Notes: generated from the sequence alone by a model not told the origin. 53,609 bases of DNA from UBA3210 sp048359995 (GCA_048359995.1 DBGCPK010000018.1:1-53609), one strand, 5' to 3'. Counted from the first letter of the stretch, positions 8,281 to 16,934 are shown. Program-made: numbers and translations.

Positions 8281-8676
8281 ATGAGCAAAGTATCTGAATT
8301 TTTGACCGAAAATCCGGTGCAGTATCTGGCAACGGTTTCGTTGGACGGAAAGGCCAAATGCCGCCCGTTCATGTTCAGTTTCGAGAAGGACGGAAAACTG
8401 TGGTTTAACACCGGCAACTTCAAAGAAGTTTACAAAGAATTGAAGGCAAATCCGTATATTCAAATCAGCGTTGCCTCTCCGACCTATCAATGGATTCGTC
8501 TCAGCGGTAAAGCGGTTTTCGTGAACGACAAATCAATCAAAGAGGCCGCTTTGGAAAATCCTATCGTAAAGGGAAATTATCAAACCGCCGACAATCCGAA
8601 TTTTGAAGTCTTTTATCTGGAAGATGCACATGGTATAATTGCCGATTTTTCCGGCAATCCTCCGTTTGAATTTTAA
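8281..8676 (+). CDS. Pyridoxamine 5'-phosphate oxidase-like FMN-binding split-barrel protein
   Basis: A 131-residue protein with the small split-barrel pattern: YLATVSLDGKAKCRPFMF for strands 1-2, LWFNTGNFKEVYKEL, then WIRLSGKAVFVND. These proteins bind flavin and reduce or protect against electrophiles and nitro compounds; the exact substrate is unknown. The ATG at 8281 follows AAAGGAGAA. An upstream in-frame TTG has no ribosome site. Control by the divergent Rrf2 regulator is likely given the shared dyads, and this pairing suggests a stress-induced enzyme. Confidence 0.85.
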   Translation: MSKVSEFLTENPVQYLATVSLDGKAKCRPFMFSFEKDGKLWFNTGNFKEVYKELKANPYIQISVASPTYQWIRLSGKAVFVNDKSIKEAALENPIVKGNYQTADNPNFEVFYLEDAHGIIADFSGNPPFEF

Positions 8677-8771
8677 AGTCGGAGTTTTACCTTTCTGACG
8701 ACAGATTCGGTTTAATGCGGTTTTCAAAGATCGGAAAGAAGAACAAATCTGTTAAAAGAGTGAAAACGATT

Positions 8772-8804
8772 CGGGCAAAATACAATTACCGTCACTTTTG
8801 CCCG
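8772..8804. promoter_or_regulatory. Inverted repeat over the -10 region of the macrodomain-sirtuin operon
   Basis: Perfect arms CGGGCAAAA (8772-8780) and TTTTGCCCG (8796-8804) flank a TACAAT hexamer at 8781-8786 that fits a -10 box. No U-run follows, so it is not a terminator. It is either an operator or a 5' leader hairpin ending 18 nt before the GGAGGGAA ribosome site. Confidence 0.5.
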
Positions 8805-8834
8805 TAGAATCGGTAAGAGATCGGAGGGAACGTC

Positions 8835-9608
8835 GTGAATCAATCGGAAAGAAGACAAACGCTAATCCGCTTTTTGCTGAAAGAGCGGTCGGAAAATCCC
8901 GAAACGGAGATTCCGCATAATAAAGAGGATCAGAAAAAATTACTTCGCGGTTTGATGAACGTTCGTCCGGCTGCCCCTGTCAGCGAAGAATTTCGAAGAA
9001 TTCAAGATGAGTATTTGCAAGAGGAAAACAGAAACAGGGGTATCGTCGGACTTTCCTCCCTTACGCCGATTCGAGACGGCATTTATTTGTGGCGAGGCGA
9101 TATTACAAGGCTTGCTTGCGAGGCCATTGTAAATGCCGCGAACAGCGGTATGACCGGCTGTTATCTGCCCTGCCACAATTGCATTGACAACTGCATTCAT
9201 ACTTACGCCGGAATTCAATTGAGAAATTATTGTAGCGATTTAATGGAAAAGCAGGGACGCGAGGAATCGACGGGAACGGCTAAAATTACTCCGGCTTTCA
9301 ATCTTCCGTGCGATTACGTGATTCACACGGTCGGTCCGATTGTACGCGGAAAGTTGACTCCGCGACATTGCGCGCAACTTGCTTCCTGCTATCGTTCCTG
9401 TTTGGAATTGGCGGATCGAAATCAAATACGCAGCATCGCTTTTTGTTGCATTTCCACGGGCGTATTTATGTTTCCAAACGAAGAAGCGGCGAAAATCGCC
9501 GTGCAAACGGTCAAAGACTATAAAGGCGAAACAGGCAGTAAAATCGAGGTGATTTTTAATGTTTTTAAGGAACTTGACGAGCAAATCTACCGAAAATTAC
9601 TCGGATAA
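8835..9608 (+). CDS. Zinc-containing macrodomain ADP-ribosyl hydrolase (MacroD of the SirTM pair)
   Basis: A 257-residue protein starting at GTG (8835) five bases after GGAGGGAA. The macrodomain has IVNAANSGMTGCYLPCHNC near residues 95-113, a Cys/His cluster (CYLPCHNCIDNCIH) characteristic of Zn-macrodomains, the VIHTVGPI strand, and ISTGVFMFP near 205. Family members remove ADP-ribose from targets modified by class M sirtuins, using the zinc ion. About 75 residues of helical sequence precede the macrodomain, as in sirtuin-linked relatives. The sirtuin gene begins 50 bp before this one ends, so both are translated from one message. Confidence 0.92.
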   Translation: MNQSERRQTLIRFLLKERSENPETEIPHNKEDQKKLLRGLMNVRPAAPVSEEFRRIQDEYLQEENRNRGIVGLSSLTPIRDGIYLWRGDITRLACEAIVNAANSGMTGCYLPCHNCIDNCIHTYAGIQLRNYCSDLMEKQGREESTGTAKITPAFNLPCDYVIHTVGPIVRGKLTPRHCAQLASCYRSCLELADRNQIRSIAFCCISTGVFMFPNEEAAKIAVQTVKDYKGETGSKIEVIFNVFKELDEQIYRKLLG

Positions 9609-10491
9609 ATTAGATCGATTGAAAGCAGTCCTGAATCAGGCGGATGCGGTCGTTATCGGAGCAGGTTCGGGGTTGTCTTCCGCGGCGGGATTTACCTATT
9701 CCGGAGAACGTTTCAAGCGATATTTCCGCGATTTTGCGGATAAATACGGCATCGAAGATATTTATTCCGGCGGATTTTATCCTTTTCGCGATTTCGAGGA
9801 ATATTGGGCATGGTGGAGTCGTCATATCTGGGTAAATCGTTATATGGACGCCCCCAATTCGGTATATCGCGATCTGTTCGCGTTGGTGAGGAGCAAGGAT
9901 TACTTTGTGTTGACTACCAATGTGGATCATTGTTTTCAAAAGGCGGGATTCGATAAGAGCAGAGTGTTTTATACTCAGGGGGATTACGGCTTGTTCCAAT
10001 GCAGCGTTCCTTGCCATAAGAATACCTACGACAATATGGATATCGTTCGAAAGATGATAGAGGCGCAGGGCTATACGATCACGGAGAAGAACGATCTCGT
10101 AATGGAAAACGGAAAACCGCCGAAAATGGCTATTCCGTCTGAATTGATTCCTTGCTGCCCGAAATGCGGAAAACCTATGAATGTCAACCTTCGCAGCGAC
10201 AATACCTTCGTGGAAGATGCGGGATGGCACGCCGCGCAGAACCGCTATGGGGAATTTCTGAAAAGATGCGAAGGGTTAAATATCCTTTTTTTGGAGTTGG
10301 GCGTCGGGGGCAATACGCCGGTCATAATCAAATACCCTTTTTGGAAAATGACCGCGCAAAATCATAACGCCACATATGCGTGCATCAATCGCGGAGAAGC
10401 ATTCGCTCCGAACGAAATACGGAAACAGAGCATTTTGATCGATGCCGATATTAAAAAAGTCATCGCCGAATTGCAGCCATCGTCTTTGTAA
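9559..10491 (+). CDS. SirTM-type (class M) sirtuin, protein ADP-ribosyltransferase
   Basis: A 310-residue Sir2-fold protein. It has VIGAGSGLSSAAGF (NAD site, near 35), TTNVDHCFQKAG (Asn and Asp of the active site) and YTQGDYGLFQC. In that last motif the catalytic His of deacetylase sirtuins is Gln, a hallmark of SirTM enzymes that ADP-ribosylate rather than deacylate. A CCPKCGK pair is retained near residue 197. AGGTGA lies at 9547-9552, supporting the ATG at 9559 inside the macrodomain gene. In other Firmicutes the pair acts on a lipoylated GcvH-like carrier encoded in the same operon; no GcvH-L or LplA gene is visible here. Confidence 0.92.
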   Translation: MFLRNLTSKSTENYSDKLDRLKAVLNQADAVVIGAGSGLSSAAGFTYSGERFKRYFRDFADKYGIEDIYSGGFYPFRDFEEYWAWWSRHIWVNRYMDAPNSVYRDLFALVRSKDYFVLTTNVDHCFQKAGFDKSRVFYTQGDYGLFQCSVPCHKNTYDNMDIVRKMIEAQGYTITEKNDLVMENGKPPKMAIPSELIPCCPKCGKPMNVNLRSDNTFVEDAGWHAAQNRYGEFLKRCEGLNILFLELGVGGNTPVIIKYPFWKMTAQNHNATYACINRGEAFAPNEIRKQSILIDADIKKVIAELQPSSL

Positions 10492-10592
10492 AAATAGAAG
10501 ATGAAAGGCGAAGACGGCGAACTCGTCGAATCATCGACCGAAAAGAAGAAATAATCGATGATGACCGGAGGCACAGGAAAGTGTTTTTCGTG

Positions 10593-10622
10593 TTGCTTTT
10601 ATTTTGCAATTGAATTTATAAT
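10593..10622 (+). promoter_or_regulatory. Promoter of the kinase-like gene
   Basis: TTGCTT (10593-10598), 18 bp, TATAAT (10617-10622). The gene starts at 10643 after AAGGGGA. Confidence 0.6.
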
Positions 10623-10642
10623 TAAATTCAAGGGGACAGTCT

Positions 10643-11194
10643 ATGGAAGGCATCGTTGAAGTTTTGGGAATCCGCTATAAAGTGAAACGCCTTTTGGGGC
10701 ATGGAAAAGGAGGCTATTCCTATCTCGCAGAAAGCGATGAAAAGGAAGTCGTCGTCAAAAAGATTCACCACGAGCCGTGTTCTTATTATCATTTCGGCAA
10801 TAAAATCGAAGCGGAAAAAAACGATTACGAGCGGTTAAAAGAGACCGGAATTCGTATGCCGAAGATGATCGCGGTTGACGAAATTCGGGAAATCATCGTC
10901 AAAGAATATGTCGAAGGGGAGACGATCTTCGATTTGGTTTTGAAAAACCAAGTCACCGAAGATCATTTCCTGCAAGTACGGGATATGGCCGATAAATGCC
11001 GCCGAAAAGGGCTGAATATCGATTATTTTCCGACGAATTTCGTCGTAAAAGACGGAAAACTTTATTACGTAGATTACGAGTGCAACGCGTATTCGGACGA
11101 ATGGAATTTTGAAAATTGGGGTTGCTTGTACTGGAAAATGTCCGACGAAATGAAAAAATATTTGGAGGAAAAACAGGACGATGGAAAATTTTGA
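10643..11194 (+). CDS. Minimal protein-kinase-fold protein (RIO/Bud32-like size)
   Basis: A 183-residue protein with the skeleton of a eukaryotic-like kinase. It has a glycine-rich loop LLGHGKGGYSYLA (17-29), VVVKK with Lys39 or Lys40, a catalytic loop IDYFPTNFVV with Asp127 and Asn132, and YYVDYE with metal-binding Asp144 in place of DFG. There is no large C-lobe, so it belongs with small atypical kinases rather than Hanks-type Ser/Thr kinases. The substrate could be a small molecule or protein. It overlaps the next gene (alcohol dehydrogenase) by 14 bp, suggesting co-translation. It may be read with the sirtuin operon or from its own promoter. Confidence 0.7.
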   Translation: MEGIVEVLGIRYKVKRLLGHGKGGYSYLAESDEKEVVVKKIHHEPCSYYHFGNKIEAEKNDYERLKETGIRMPKMIAVDEIREIIVKEYVEGETIFDLVLKNQVTEDHFLQVRDMADKCRRKGLNIDYFPTNFVVKDGKLYYVDYECNAYSDEWNFENWGCLYWKMSDEMKKYLEEKQDDGKF

Positions 11195-12359
11195 GTTTGT
11201 CTCGCCGACGAAAATCTTTTTCGGAAACGACAGCGAAAATCGAATCGGAGATATTATCGCGTCGTATTCTTTTAAGAAAATTCTATTCCATTACGGGAAG
11301 AAATCGATTAAAGAAACGGGATTGTACGATCGAGTGATTTCGTCTTTAAAGGAAAACCGCATCGAATACGTCGAACTCGGCGGTGTCGAAGCGAATCCGG
11401 ATGTTTCGCTTTGCCGGAGAGGAATCGAACTTTGCCGCGAATTTCAGGCGGAAATGATTCTTGCCGTCGGAGGAGGAAGCGTCATCGATTCGGCGAAACT
11501 GATCGCCAACGGATTCTATTATGAGGGCGATCCGTTTGACTTATCGCTTCACAAAGCGGTCGCTACGCGCGCCTTACCTGTGGGTGTCGTTCTGACAAAC
11601 GCCGCAAGCGGTAGCGAATTGTCTTCTTCCTGCGTGATTTCTTCGCGACGCGATCGATTGAAAAGAGGATTCAACAGCGATTTGAACCGACCGTTATTTG
11701 CTGTCGAGAATCCGAAACTGACCTTGACTTTGGATCTTTATACGACCGGTTGCGGTGCGGTGGACATCTTTTCCCATTCTTTCGAAAGATATTTCAATTT
11801 TTCGGAAGAGAACGAATTTAGCGATTATCTCGGTACGGGAATCATGAAATGCACGCTCGACAATGGCAAACTTTTGGTGGCAAATCCAATGGATATTCAC
11901 GCGCGGGCAAATCTGATGCTGGCCTCTTCCTATTCCCATAACGGGATAACGAGTTTGGGGAAAAAGGCGAAAATGCCGATACATCAACTGGAACATGAAT
12001 TGTCCGGCTTTTATCCGAATATCGCTCACGGCGCGGGACTCGCGGTTTTGATTCCGAGTTGGATCGAAGTCTGCGCCGAAAGAGATCGGAAAAAGTTCGG
12101 AAAGTTTTATTCCGACGTATTGGGAATCGACGAGTCGCTCGAATTCGACGAAAGAACGCGGCGCGCTTGCTCCGTATTAAAAGATTTTGCGCATTTATTT
12201 CAAATTCCTACCGCATTAAAAGAGTATTCCGTCTCAGAAAGTGATATAATGAAAATGGTCGACTCTTTGACCTTGCACGGCACAAGAGTTTTCGATTCGT
12301 ACATTCCGTTAGACGCCGATCTGGCGGAAAGGATTTATCGCAATGCGTGGGAGGATTAG
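11181..12359 (+). CDS. Iron-containing alcohol dehydrogenase
   Basis: A 392-residue group III dehydrogenase similar to butanol dehydrogenases (YugJ/BdhA type). It should interconvert aldehydes and alcohols with NAD(P)H. The dinucleotide site GGGSVIDSAKLIA is near 96-108. Metal ligands are expected in GAVDIFSHSFERYF and NIAHGAGLAVLIP, with another His in THQLEHELSGF-like context near 270. Length is normal. It overlaps the kinase-like gene upstream and its stop touches the next gene (M50-like membrane protein, start 12360), so three genes form one unit. Confidence 0.92.
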   Translation: MENFEFVSPTKIFFGNDSENRIGDIIASYSFKKILFHYGKKSIKETGLYDRVISSLKENRIEYVELGGVEANPDVSLCRRGIELCREFQAEMILAVGGGSVIDSAKLIANGFYYEGDPFDLSLHKAVATRALPVGVVLTNAASGSELSSSCVISSRRDRLKRGFNSDLNRPLFAVENPKLTLTLDLYTTGCGAVDIFSHSFERYFNFSEENEFSDYLGTGIMKCTLDNGKLLVANPMDIHARANLMLASSYSHNGITSLGKKAKMPIHQLEHELSGFYPNIAHGAGLAVLIPSWIEVCAERDRKKFGKFYSDVLGIDESLEFDERTRRACSVLKDFAHLFQIPTALKEYSVSESDIMKMVDSLTLHGTRVFDSYIPLDADLAERIYRNAWED

Positions 12360-13490
12360 TTGATGAAAGAAAAGAAAAATACGGTCAAGCATTACAATAA
12401 TTTATCGCTTTTGGTCTTTATCTTCTTGATTGCGATCGGTTGCTTGCTGGCTTTAATGCTCTATCAGATGCTGTACGTGGCTACTTACGTGGATATCAAC
12501 ATCTACCTGTTCGATCTCATCGTTCTGGTGGGAGGTTATCTTCTGTCGGTGAGTCTGTATTATCTGGGAAAATTCTTATTCGGGCTTTTATCCGGTTATC
12601 GCCTCGTCAGTTTTCATTTTTGGTTTCTGTCTTTTGTCAAGCAAAAGGACAATAAAATCAAGGTGGGATTTTCGTCTTTTACCGGTTTGGGTTGTCAGGT
12701 CTATATGGCGCCGAAGAGAGAAAAGCCGAATTATCGCCTTTACTTGCTGGGCGGAAGTCTGTTTTCGCTTCCGTTTTTCATCGCGGCGATTTTGATCGCG
12801 CTTTTCCTTCGTCAGGAAGCGGATCTGAAATACTACCTGATCTTTATGTTTAGCATAATTCCTTTCGTTTGCATCGGCAATTTGATCCCTCTGCGCTTCG
12901 ATTCCAACAATGAAGGTTTTACTTGGCGGTTGATTCAAGAGGGAAAAGCATTGGAACTTTACCACAGAAATATGAAGCAATACGAAGCTTTAGTCAACGG
13001 CAGATCTCCGTTGGAATATTACGAATACAAGAATCCCGCGATTCCTTTCGAACTGGACGGACTATACTTCAATTACTATTACTTGATCGATCATCAGGAA
13101 TATACCAAAGCGCTCAGAACGTGCGAGGTCTTGATTGACAACAGCGAAGAAATCACGGATTTATCCAAAGTATATTTGGGTTATTCGGGAAAGATATACG
13201 AATATTGCCGTCAAAAGCGCTTTGAAGAAAGCGATCGTTACTTTTGGGAGTTGAAAAACGATGTTCGGAGCGTCGTCCGGAATAAAAACAACTTTGAAAG
13301 CATCAAGATCTGTCTATATGTTTCCGCGTATATGCAGACCAATTACGACGAATATCTGAACCTGTATTACAAGAAAGACAAACTGGCGAAACGCTATAAG
13401 TATTTGAACCGCGTCGAGCAGGAAAAAGCGATCATCGACGAAACGATCAAATCGATTCAAGTCGACCATTCGGATTGGTACGTGGAATAG
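12360..13490 (+). CDS. Membrane protein with degenerate M50 metalloprotease-like core
   Basis: A 376-residue protein. Residues 1-180 contain about five membrane segments; 190-376 are soluble and helical with a repeat-like (TPR-like) pattern. In the second segment the stretch SLYYLGKFLFGLLSGYRLVSF aligns by eye with the M50 site-2-protease pattern HELGHxxxGLLSGY. Here the zinc motif HExxH reads Y67-Y68-L69-G70-K71. The later NDG-type motif appears as NNEGF after LIPLRF. If this alignment is right, the protein keeps the membrane fold but cannot bind catalytic zinc. The role is unknown; a scaffold or sensor is possible. It directly follows the dehydrogenase. Confidence 0.6.
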   Translation: MMKEKKNTVKHYNNLSLLVFIFLIAIGCLLALMLYQMLYVATYVDINIYLFDLIVLVGGYLLSVSLYYLGKFLFGLLSGYRLVSFHFWFLSFVKQKDNKIKVGFSSFTGLGCQVYMAPKREKPNYRLYLLGGSLFSLPFFIAAILIALFLRQEADLKYYLIFMFSIIPFVCIGNLIPLRFDSNNEGFTWRLIQEGKALELYHRNMKQYEALVNGRSPLEYYEYKNPAIPFELDGLYFNYYYLIDHQEYTKALRTCEVLIDNSEEITDLSKVYLGYSGKIYEYCRQKRFEESDRYFWELKNDVRSVVRNKNNFESIKICLYVSAYMQTNYDEYLNLYYKKDKLAKRYKYLNRVEQEKAIIDETIKSIQVDHSDWYVE

Positions 13491-13541
13491 AGAATCGAGG
13501 AAATCGTTTGAAAACGTCGGAAGATAGGGAACTGGAAAAGA

Positions 13542-13574
13542 GAATCAGAATTTGCAAAGGAACATTTCTGATTC
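13542..13574 (+). other. Inverted repeat between two membrane-protein genes
   Basis: Nine-base arms GAATCAGAA (13542-13550) and TTCTGATTC (13566-13574) with a 15-nt loop. Only ATTTTG follows, so it is a weak terminator at best; it may be an mRNA processing or attenuation hairpin. Confidence 0.4.
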
Positions 13575-13627
13575 ATTTTGACGATGAATAGGAGGAAAGT
13601 TTTTTCAAAAAAGAAAAGAGAAAATCT

Positions 13628-13936
13628 ATGGCGGTATCCTCTTTTTTTCTGCTTTCGAGTATAGGGACAATTTTGTCCGTGTTTCTTATTTTCATAAATA
13701 CAATTGCCATCTTTTTTTCAGTCATCTTGTTTTTGCTCACTTTCATTCTGGAAAAATTATCAGAGAATTTTTTGATGCGCTACGCGGAATATAAATATTC
13801 TCTTGTTATAAAAGAACTCAAAAGGCGAAATTGCAGGATTACCTATTTTAATGACACTACGGGAAGAATCACTTATGTGGAAGACGGCGAAGGGCATTCC
13901 ATCTATGTTTTTAGAGGAAAGAACGCCAAAGGATAA
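13628..13936 (+). CDS. Small hypothetical membrane protein
   Basis: A 102-residue protein not recognised. Residues 3-50 form a long hydrophobic region, probably two membrane helices. It is followed by a basic segment and a short C-terminal domain with beta-strand character (ITYFNDTTGRITYVEDGEGH). A GAAAAGAG ribosome site precedes the ATG. It is followed by a clear terminator. Codon use fits the surrounding chromosome, which supports a real gene, but there is no functional clue. Confidence 0.55.
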   Translation: MAVSSFFLLSSIGTILSVFLIFINTIAIFFSVILFLLTFILEKLSENFLMRYAEYKYSLVIKELKRRNCRITYFNDTTGRITYVEDGEGHSIYVFRGKNAKG

Positions 13937-13990
13937 GTAATCGGCACAAAAGGGACGAGGCATTTCTTCCCTTGACTTCGAAAGATAAGG

Positions 13991-14013
13991 CTTCGCACAG
14001 AGCGAAGTTTTTT
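13991..14013 (+). terminator. Rho-independent terminator
   Basis: Stem CTTCGC (13991-13996), loop ACAGA, stem GCGAAG (14002-14007), then six T. Separates the small membrane protein from the ATPase. Confidence 0.85.
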
Positions 14014-14036
14014 AAATAAAAGGAACTCCTATTTCA

Positions 14037-14042
14037 TATAAT
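14037..14042 (+). promoter_or_regulatory. -10 box for the Ca2+ ATPase gene
   Basis: TATAAT at 14037-14042 with no clear -35. Transcription from about 14049 would give a short leader to the ATG at 14064. Confidence 0.4.
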
Positions 14043-14063
14043 TTCTTGAAAGAAAGTGATGAT

Positions 14064-16646
14064 ATGAAATACCTGGAACATTTGATTGAAGAACACGAAG
14101 TAAGAATCAACATCGGTTTGAGCGAAAACGAAGCGAAAAAGAGGCTGACGAAGAACGGATTAAACGAATTGAAAAAAGCCAAATCGCAGAGTTTTTTTCT
14201 AACTCTGATCAAGCAATTTAACGATCCGACCATCTATCTTTTGCTCTTTGCCGTCGTATTGTCTTTTTTCTTGGAAGAGTATTTGGATGTGGCCATCATT
14301 TTGATCGTGCTGATTCTCAACGCCTTTTTAGGCGCTTTTCAGGAATTCAAGGCTGAAAAAGCGTTGGAATCGTTGAAAAAAATGGCTTCTCCCCATGCCA
14401 ACGTTCTGCGCGAAGGAAAACTGATCAAAATTCCGGCGTACAACGTCGCCGACGGAGATGTCGTGTACTTGCAAGAGGGAGATATCGTGCCGTGCGATCT
14501 TTTTCTTTTTGAAAGCAATAGCCTTCAAATCGACGAGTCCCTTTTAAGCGGCGAATCCTTGCCTGTGACGAAGAAAACTTCCGATCGCGATTTATCGGAT
14601 AAAATTATCTCCGAAAGAGTGAACGAGGCGTTTATGTCCACCAAAGTGATTCGCGGAAACGGAAAGGGAATCTGCACGCGGAGAGGAATGAAAACGGAAG
14701 TCGGAAAGATCGCCGACATGATCGAAGACGCCGATTCGACCACGCCGTTGCAGAATCGGCTGAACGTATTGTCCAAATTTTTGGGCGTTTTCACCATTCT
14801 GATCGTTATCGCGGTGTTGGGATACGCTCTGTTAATGGGGTATAATCTGGTTGAATATTTGATCTTTGCCATTTCTTTGGCTGTCGCCGCCGTTCCTGAG
14901 GGGTTGCCGGCCGTCGTGACCATCGTCCTTTCGCTTGGAGTGATGAAATTGGTTAAAGTCAACGCCATCGTAAGAAAACTTCCCAGCGTGGAAACGCTGG
15001 GGTCGGTCGATGTGGTTTGTTCCGATAAGACGGGGACGCTGACGGAAAACAAATTGAAAGTAACGAGCATCTATTTCGACGGACGAATTACCGACGACAT
15101 TCGGAATACGATTTTGGAAGAGGCTTTCGTCTTCAACAACAACGCTTCTTTGGAAGTCGGCGATCCTTTGGAAATCGCCTTGAACCAATATGTCGACGAT
15201 TATCAGAAAGTAAAACGAAAATGCCGTCGGATCAAAGAGATACCTTTTTCCAGCGAATCGAAGATTATGGAAGTGGTCTGCAAACTCAACGCCCAGACTT
15301 CTTTAATCGCCAAAGGCGCTTTCGAAGTCATCCTTTCGCGATGCAAGTACTATTATTTTCATCAAAGAGAAGTTCCGTTGGACGAGTTTCGACGTCAGGA
15401 ATTGATCCGTCAAAACGAAAAGATGACTTCGCAGGCTTTGAAAGTCATCGCCTTTTCCTATTCTTACAGTATGAGCGAATACGATCAGGTCTTTTTGGGG
15501 CTGGTCGGTTTGATCGACCCTCCGAGAGAGAATATCGGGGAATCGGTCAGAAAACTTCGGGAAGCCTCCGTCAAAACGATCATGATCACCGGAGATCACA
15601 TCAATACGGCTTACGCCATCGGAAAACAGATTGGAATTTGCGAAAACAAGGACGAATGCTTGGATTTGGGGGAAGTCTCCGAGTTGAAAATCGACGACGA
15701 TCATCTCGAACATTATTCGGTCTTCGCCAGAGTCAATCCGGTTCACAAGGTTCGGATCGTGGAGTACTATCAGTCTAGAAATCACATCGTCGCCATGACC
15801 GGAGACGGAGTCAACGATTCTCCGGCTTTAAAGAAAGCCGATGTCGGCATTGCGATGGGAATCAACGGAAGCGATGTCAGCAAATCCACGAGCGACATCA
15901 TTTTGCAAGATGACAATTTTCGGACGATCGAAAAAGCGATCGAAGAAGGAAGAAACGTTTTCGTCAATATCAAAAAAGCGATTCTCTTTCTCCTTTCGAG
16001 CAATTTGGGCGAAGTCGTTTCGATTTTAATGTTCGTTTTCATGAATTTGCCGTCTCCGTTGATTTCGATTCACATTCTTTGGGTCAATCTCATCAGCGAT
16101 TCTCTCCCCGCATTGGCACTAGGAAGCGATAAAAAGTACGACGACATCATGAAAGAAAAGCCGAGAAAAAAGAACGAATCTTTGTTCCATAACAAAGGGC
16201 TTTTCATCACGATTTTTTACGGACTTCTCATCGCGTGCGTTACGGCTGTCGGCTATTTGATCGTCCCGTTGAGCGAGTTATCCAAGATGAACGTCGCACC
16301 TACTTTTGGGAATCTGAGACTGATTTTGGAAAACGAGGCGGTTCTGCACAAGTCCCGTTCGCTGGCGTTTTCCTGTCTGAGCATCAGCGAAATTTTTCAT
16401 ATGATCGGAATGAGCAATGTCAAGGCACATCTTCCGACCATCCTGAAAAACCGCAATCCTCTTCGTCTCGTCGCGTTTTTTATCGGGCTGATTCTCCAAT
16501 TCGTCGTGATCGAAATCCCGTTTTTCAACCGCATTTTCGATACGATACCTCTTTCGATAACGGAATGGCTGATCGTTCTTTTATTGAGTTCCCTTCCTTT
16601 GCTTGTTCACGAAATCTTGATAAAATTTTATAAGACGAATTTATAG
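14064..16646 (+). CDS. Calcium-transporting P-type ATPase (type IIA, LMCA1/YloB-like)
   Basis: An 860-residue SERCA-like pump that exports Ca2+ across the cell membrane. It has a TGE-equivalent SGES motif, the M4 site PEGLP, the phosphorylation motif DKTGT in VVCSDKTGTLTENK, and the hinge TGDGVNDSPALKKADVGIAMG. The Ca2+ ligands are visible: M4 Glu in PEGL, M5 SSNLGE with Asn and Glu, and M6 NLISDSLPA with Asn and Asp. Both calcium sites therefore look complete, in contrast with the first ATPase at 3869. The ATG at 14064 is preferred to a TTG at 14046 because the -10 box at 14037 leaves little room for the latter. It converges with the 97-residue gene. Confidence 0.93.
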   Translation: MKYLEHLIEEHEVRINIGLSENEAKKRLTKNGLNELKKAKSQSFFLTLIKQFNDPTIYLLLFAVVLSFFLEEYLDVAIILIVLILNAFLGAFQEFKAEKALESLKKMASPHANVLREGKLIKIPAYNVADGDVVYLQEGDIVPCDLFLFESNSLQIDESLLSGESLPVTKKTSDRDLSDKIISERVNEAFMSTKVIRGNGKGICTRRGMKTEVGKIADMIEDADSTTPLQNRLNVLSKFLGVFTILIVIAVLGYALLMGYNLVEYLIFAISLAVAAVPEGLPAVVTIVLSLGVMKLVKVNAIVRKLPSVETLGSVDVVCSDKTGTLTENKLKVTSIYFDGRITDDIRNTILEEAFVFNNNASLEVGDPLEIALNQYVDDYQKVKRKCRRIKEIPFSSESKIMEVVCKLNAQTSLIAKGAFEVILSRCKYYYFHQREVPLDEFRRQELIRQNEKMTSQALKVIAFSYSYSMSEYDQVFLGLVGLIDPPRENIGESVRKLREASVKTIMITGDHINTAYAIGKQIGICENKDECLDLGEVSELKIDDDHLEHYSVFARVNPVHKVRIVEYYQSRNHIVAMTGDGVNDSPALKKADVGIAMGINGSDVSKSTSDIILQDDNFRTIEKAIEEGRNVFVNIKKAILFLLSSNLGEVVSILMFVFMNLPSPLISIHILWVNLISDSLPALALGSDKKYDDIMKEKPRKKNESLFHNKGLFITIFYGLLIACVTAVGYLIVPLSELSKMNVAPTFGNLRLILENEAVLHKSRSLAFSCLSISEIFHMIGMSNVKAHLPTILKNRNPLRLVAFFIGLILQFVVIEIPFFNRIFDTIPLSITEWLIVLLLSSLPLLVHEILIKFYKTNL

Positions 16647-16934
16647 ATTTCCTTTTCTTCGGATTTCTTCGAGTACCATTTGGGTGATCGTTTCGATATC
16701 CGTTTGAGGAATATTCCCGTAGGCGGAATTGATAAAATTGATTTGAGCCGCGTTGGTTACCATCACTTGTCCGATCAAGAGAATAAAGTTGCCCAATGTA
16801 TTTAATTCCTGCGCGGAAAGTCCCTGCGACCACGAAAATCCCAACGCAAATCCGAGCAAAGTCAGTTCGTTGGGAGAAAATCGTTCCAGAATCCGTTGAA
16901 ACGGATTACCGCGGTTGTTTCCTTGATTGTTCAT
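16641..16934 (-). CDS. Hypothetical 97-residue protein
   Basis: A small protein with an Asn/Gly-rich start, FQRILERF, then a hydrophobic helical middle (ELTLLGFALGFSWSQGLSAQELNTLGNFILLIGQVM) and a helical C-terminus. It may be a membrane-associated or spore-related small protein, but I do not recognise the family. Its stop overlaps that of the Ca2+ ATPase on the other strand. No good ribosome site is visible upstream of the ATG, so the start or even the gene is uncertain. The composition and the coherent hydrophobic pattern favour a real gene. Confidence 0.5.
   Translation of the reverse strand: MNNQGNNRGNPFQRILERFSPNELTLLGFALGFSWSQGLSAQELNTLGNFILLIGQVMVTNAAQINFINSAYGNIPQTDIETITQMVLEEIRRKGNL

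Noticed and set aside
10501..10554. 17-codon frame after the sirtuin
   Set aside because: No ribosome site and low-complexity charged sequence; nothing supports translation.
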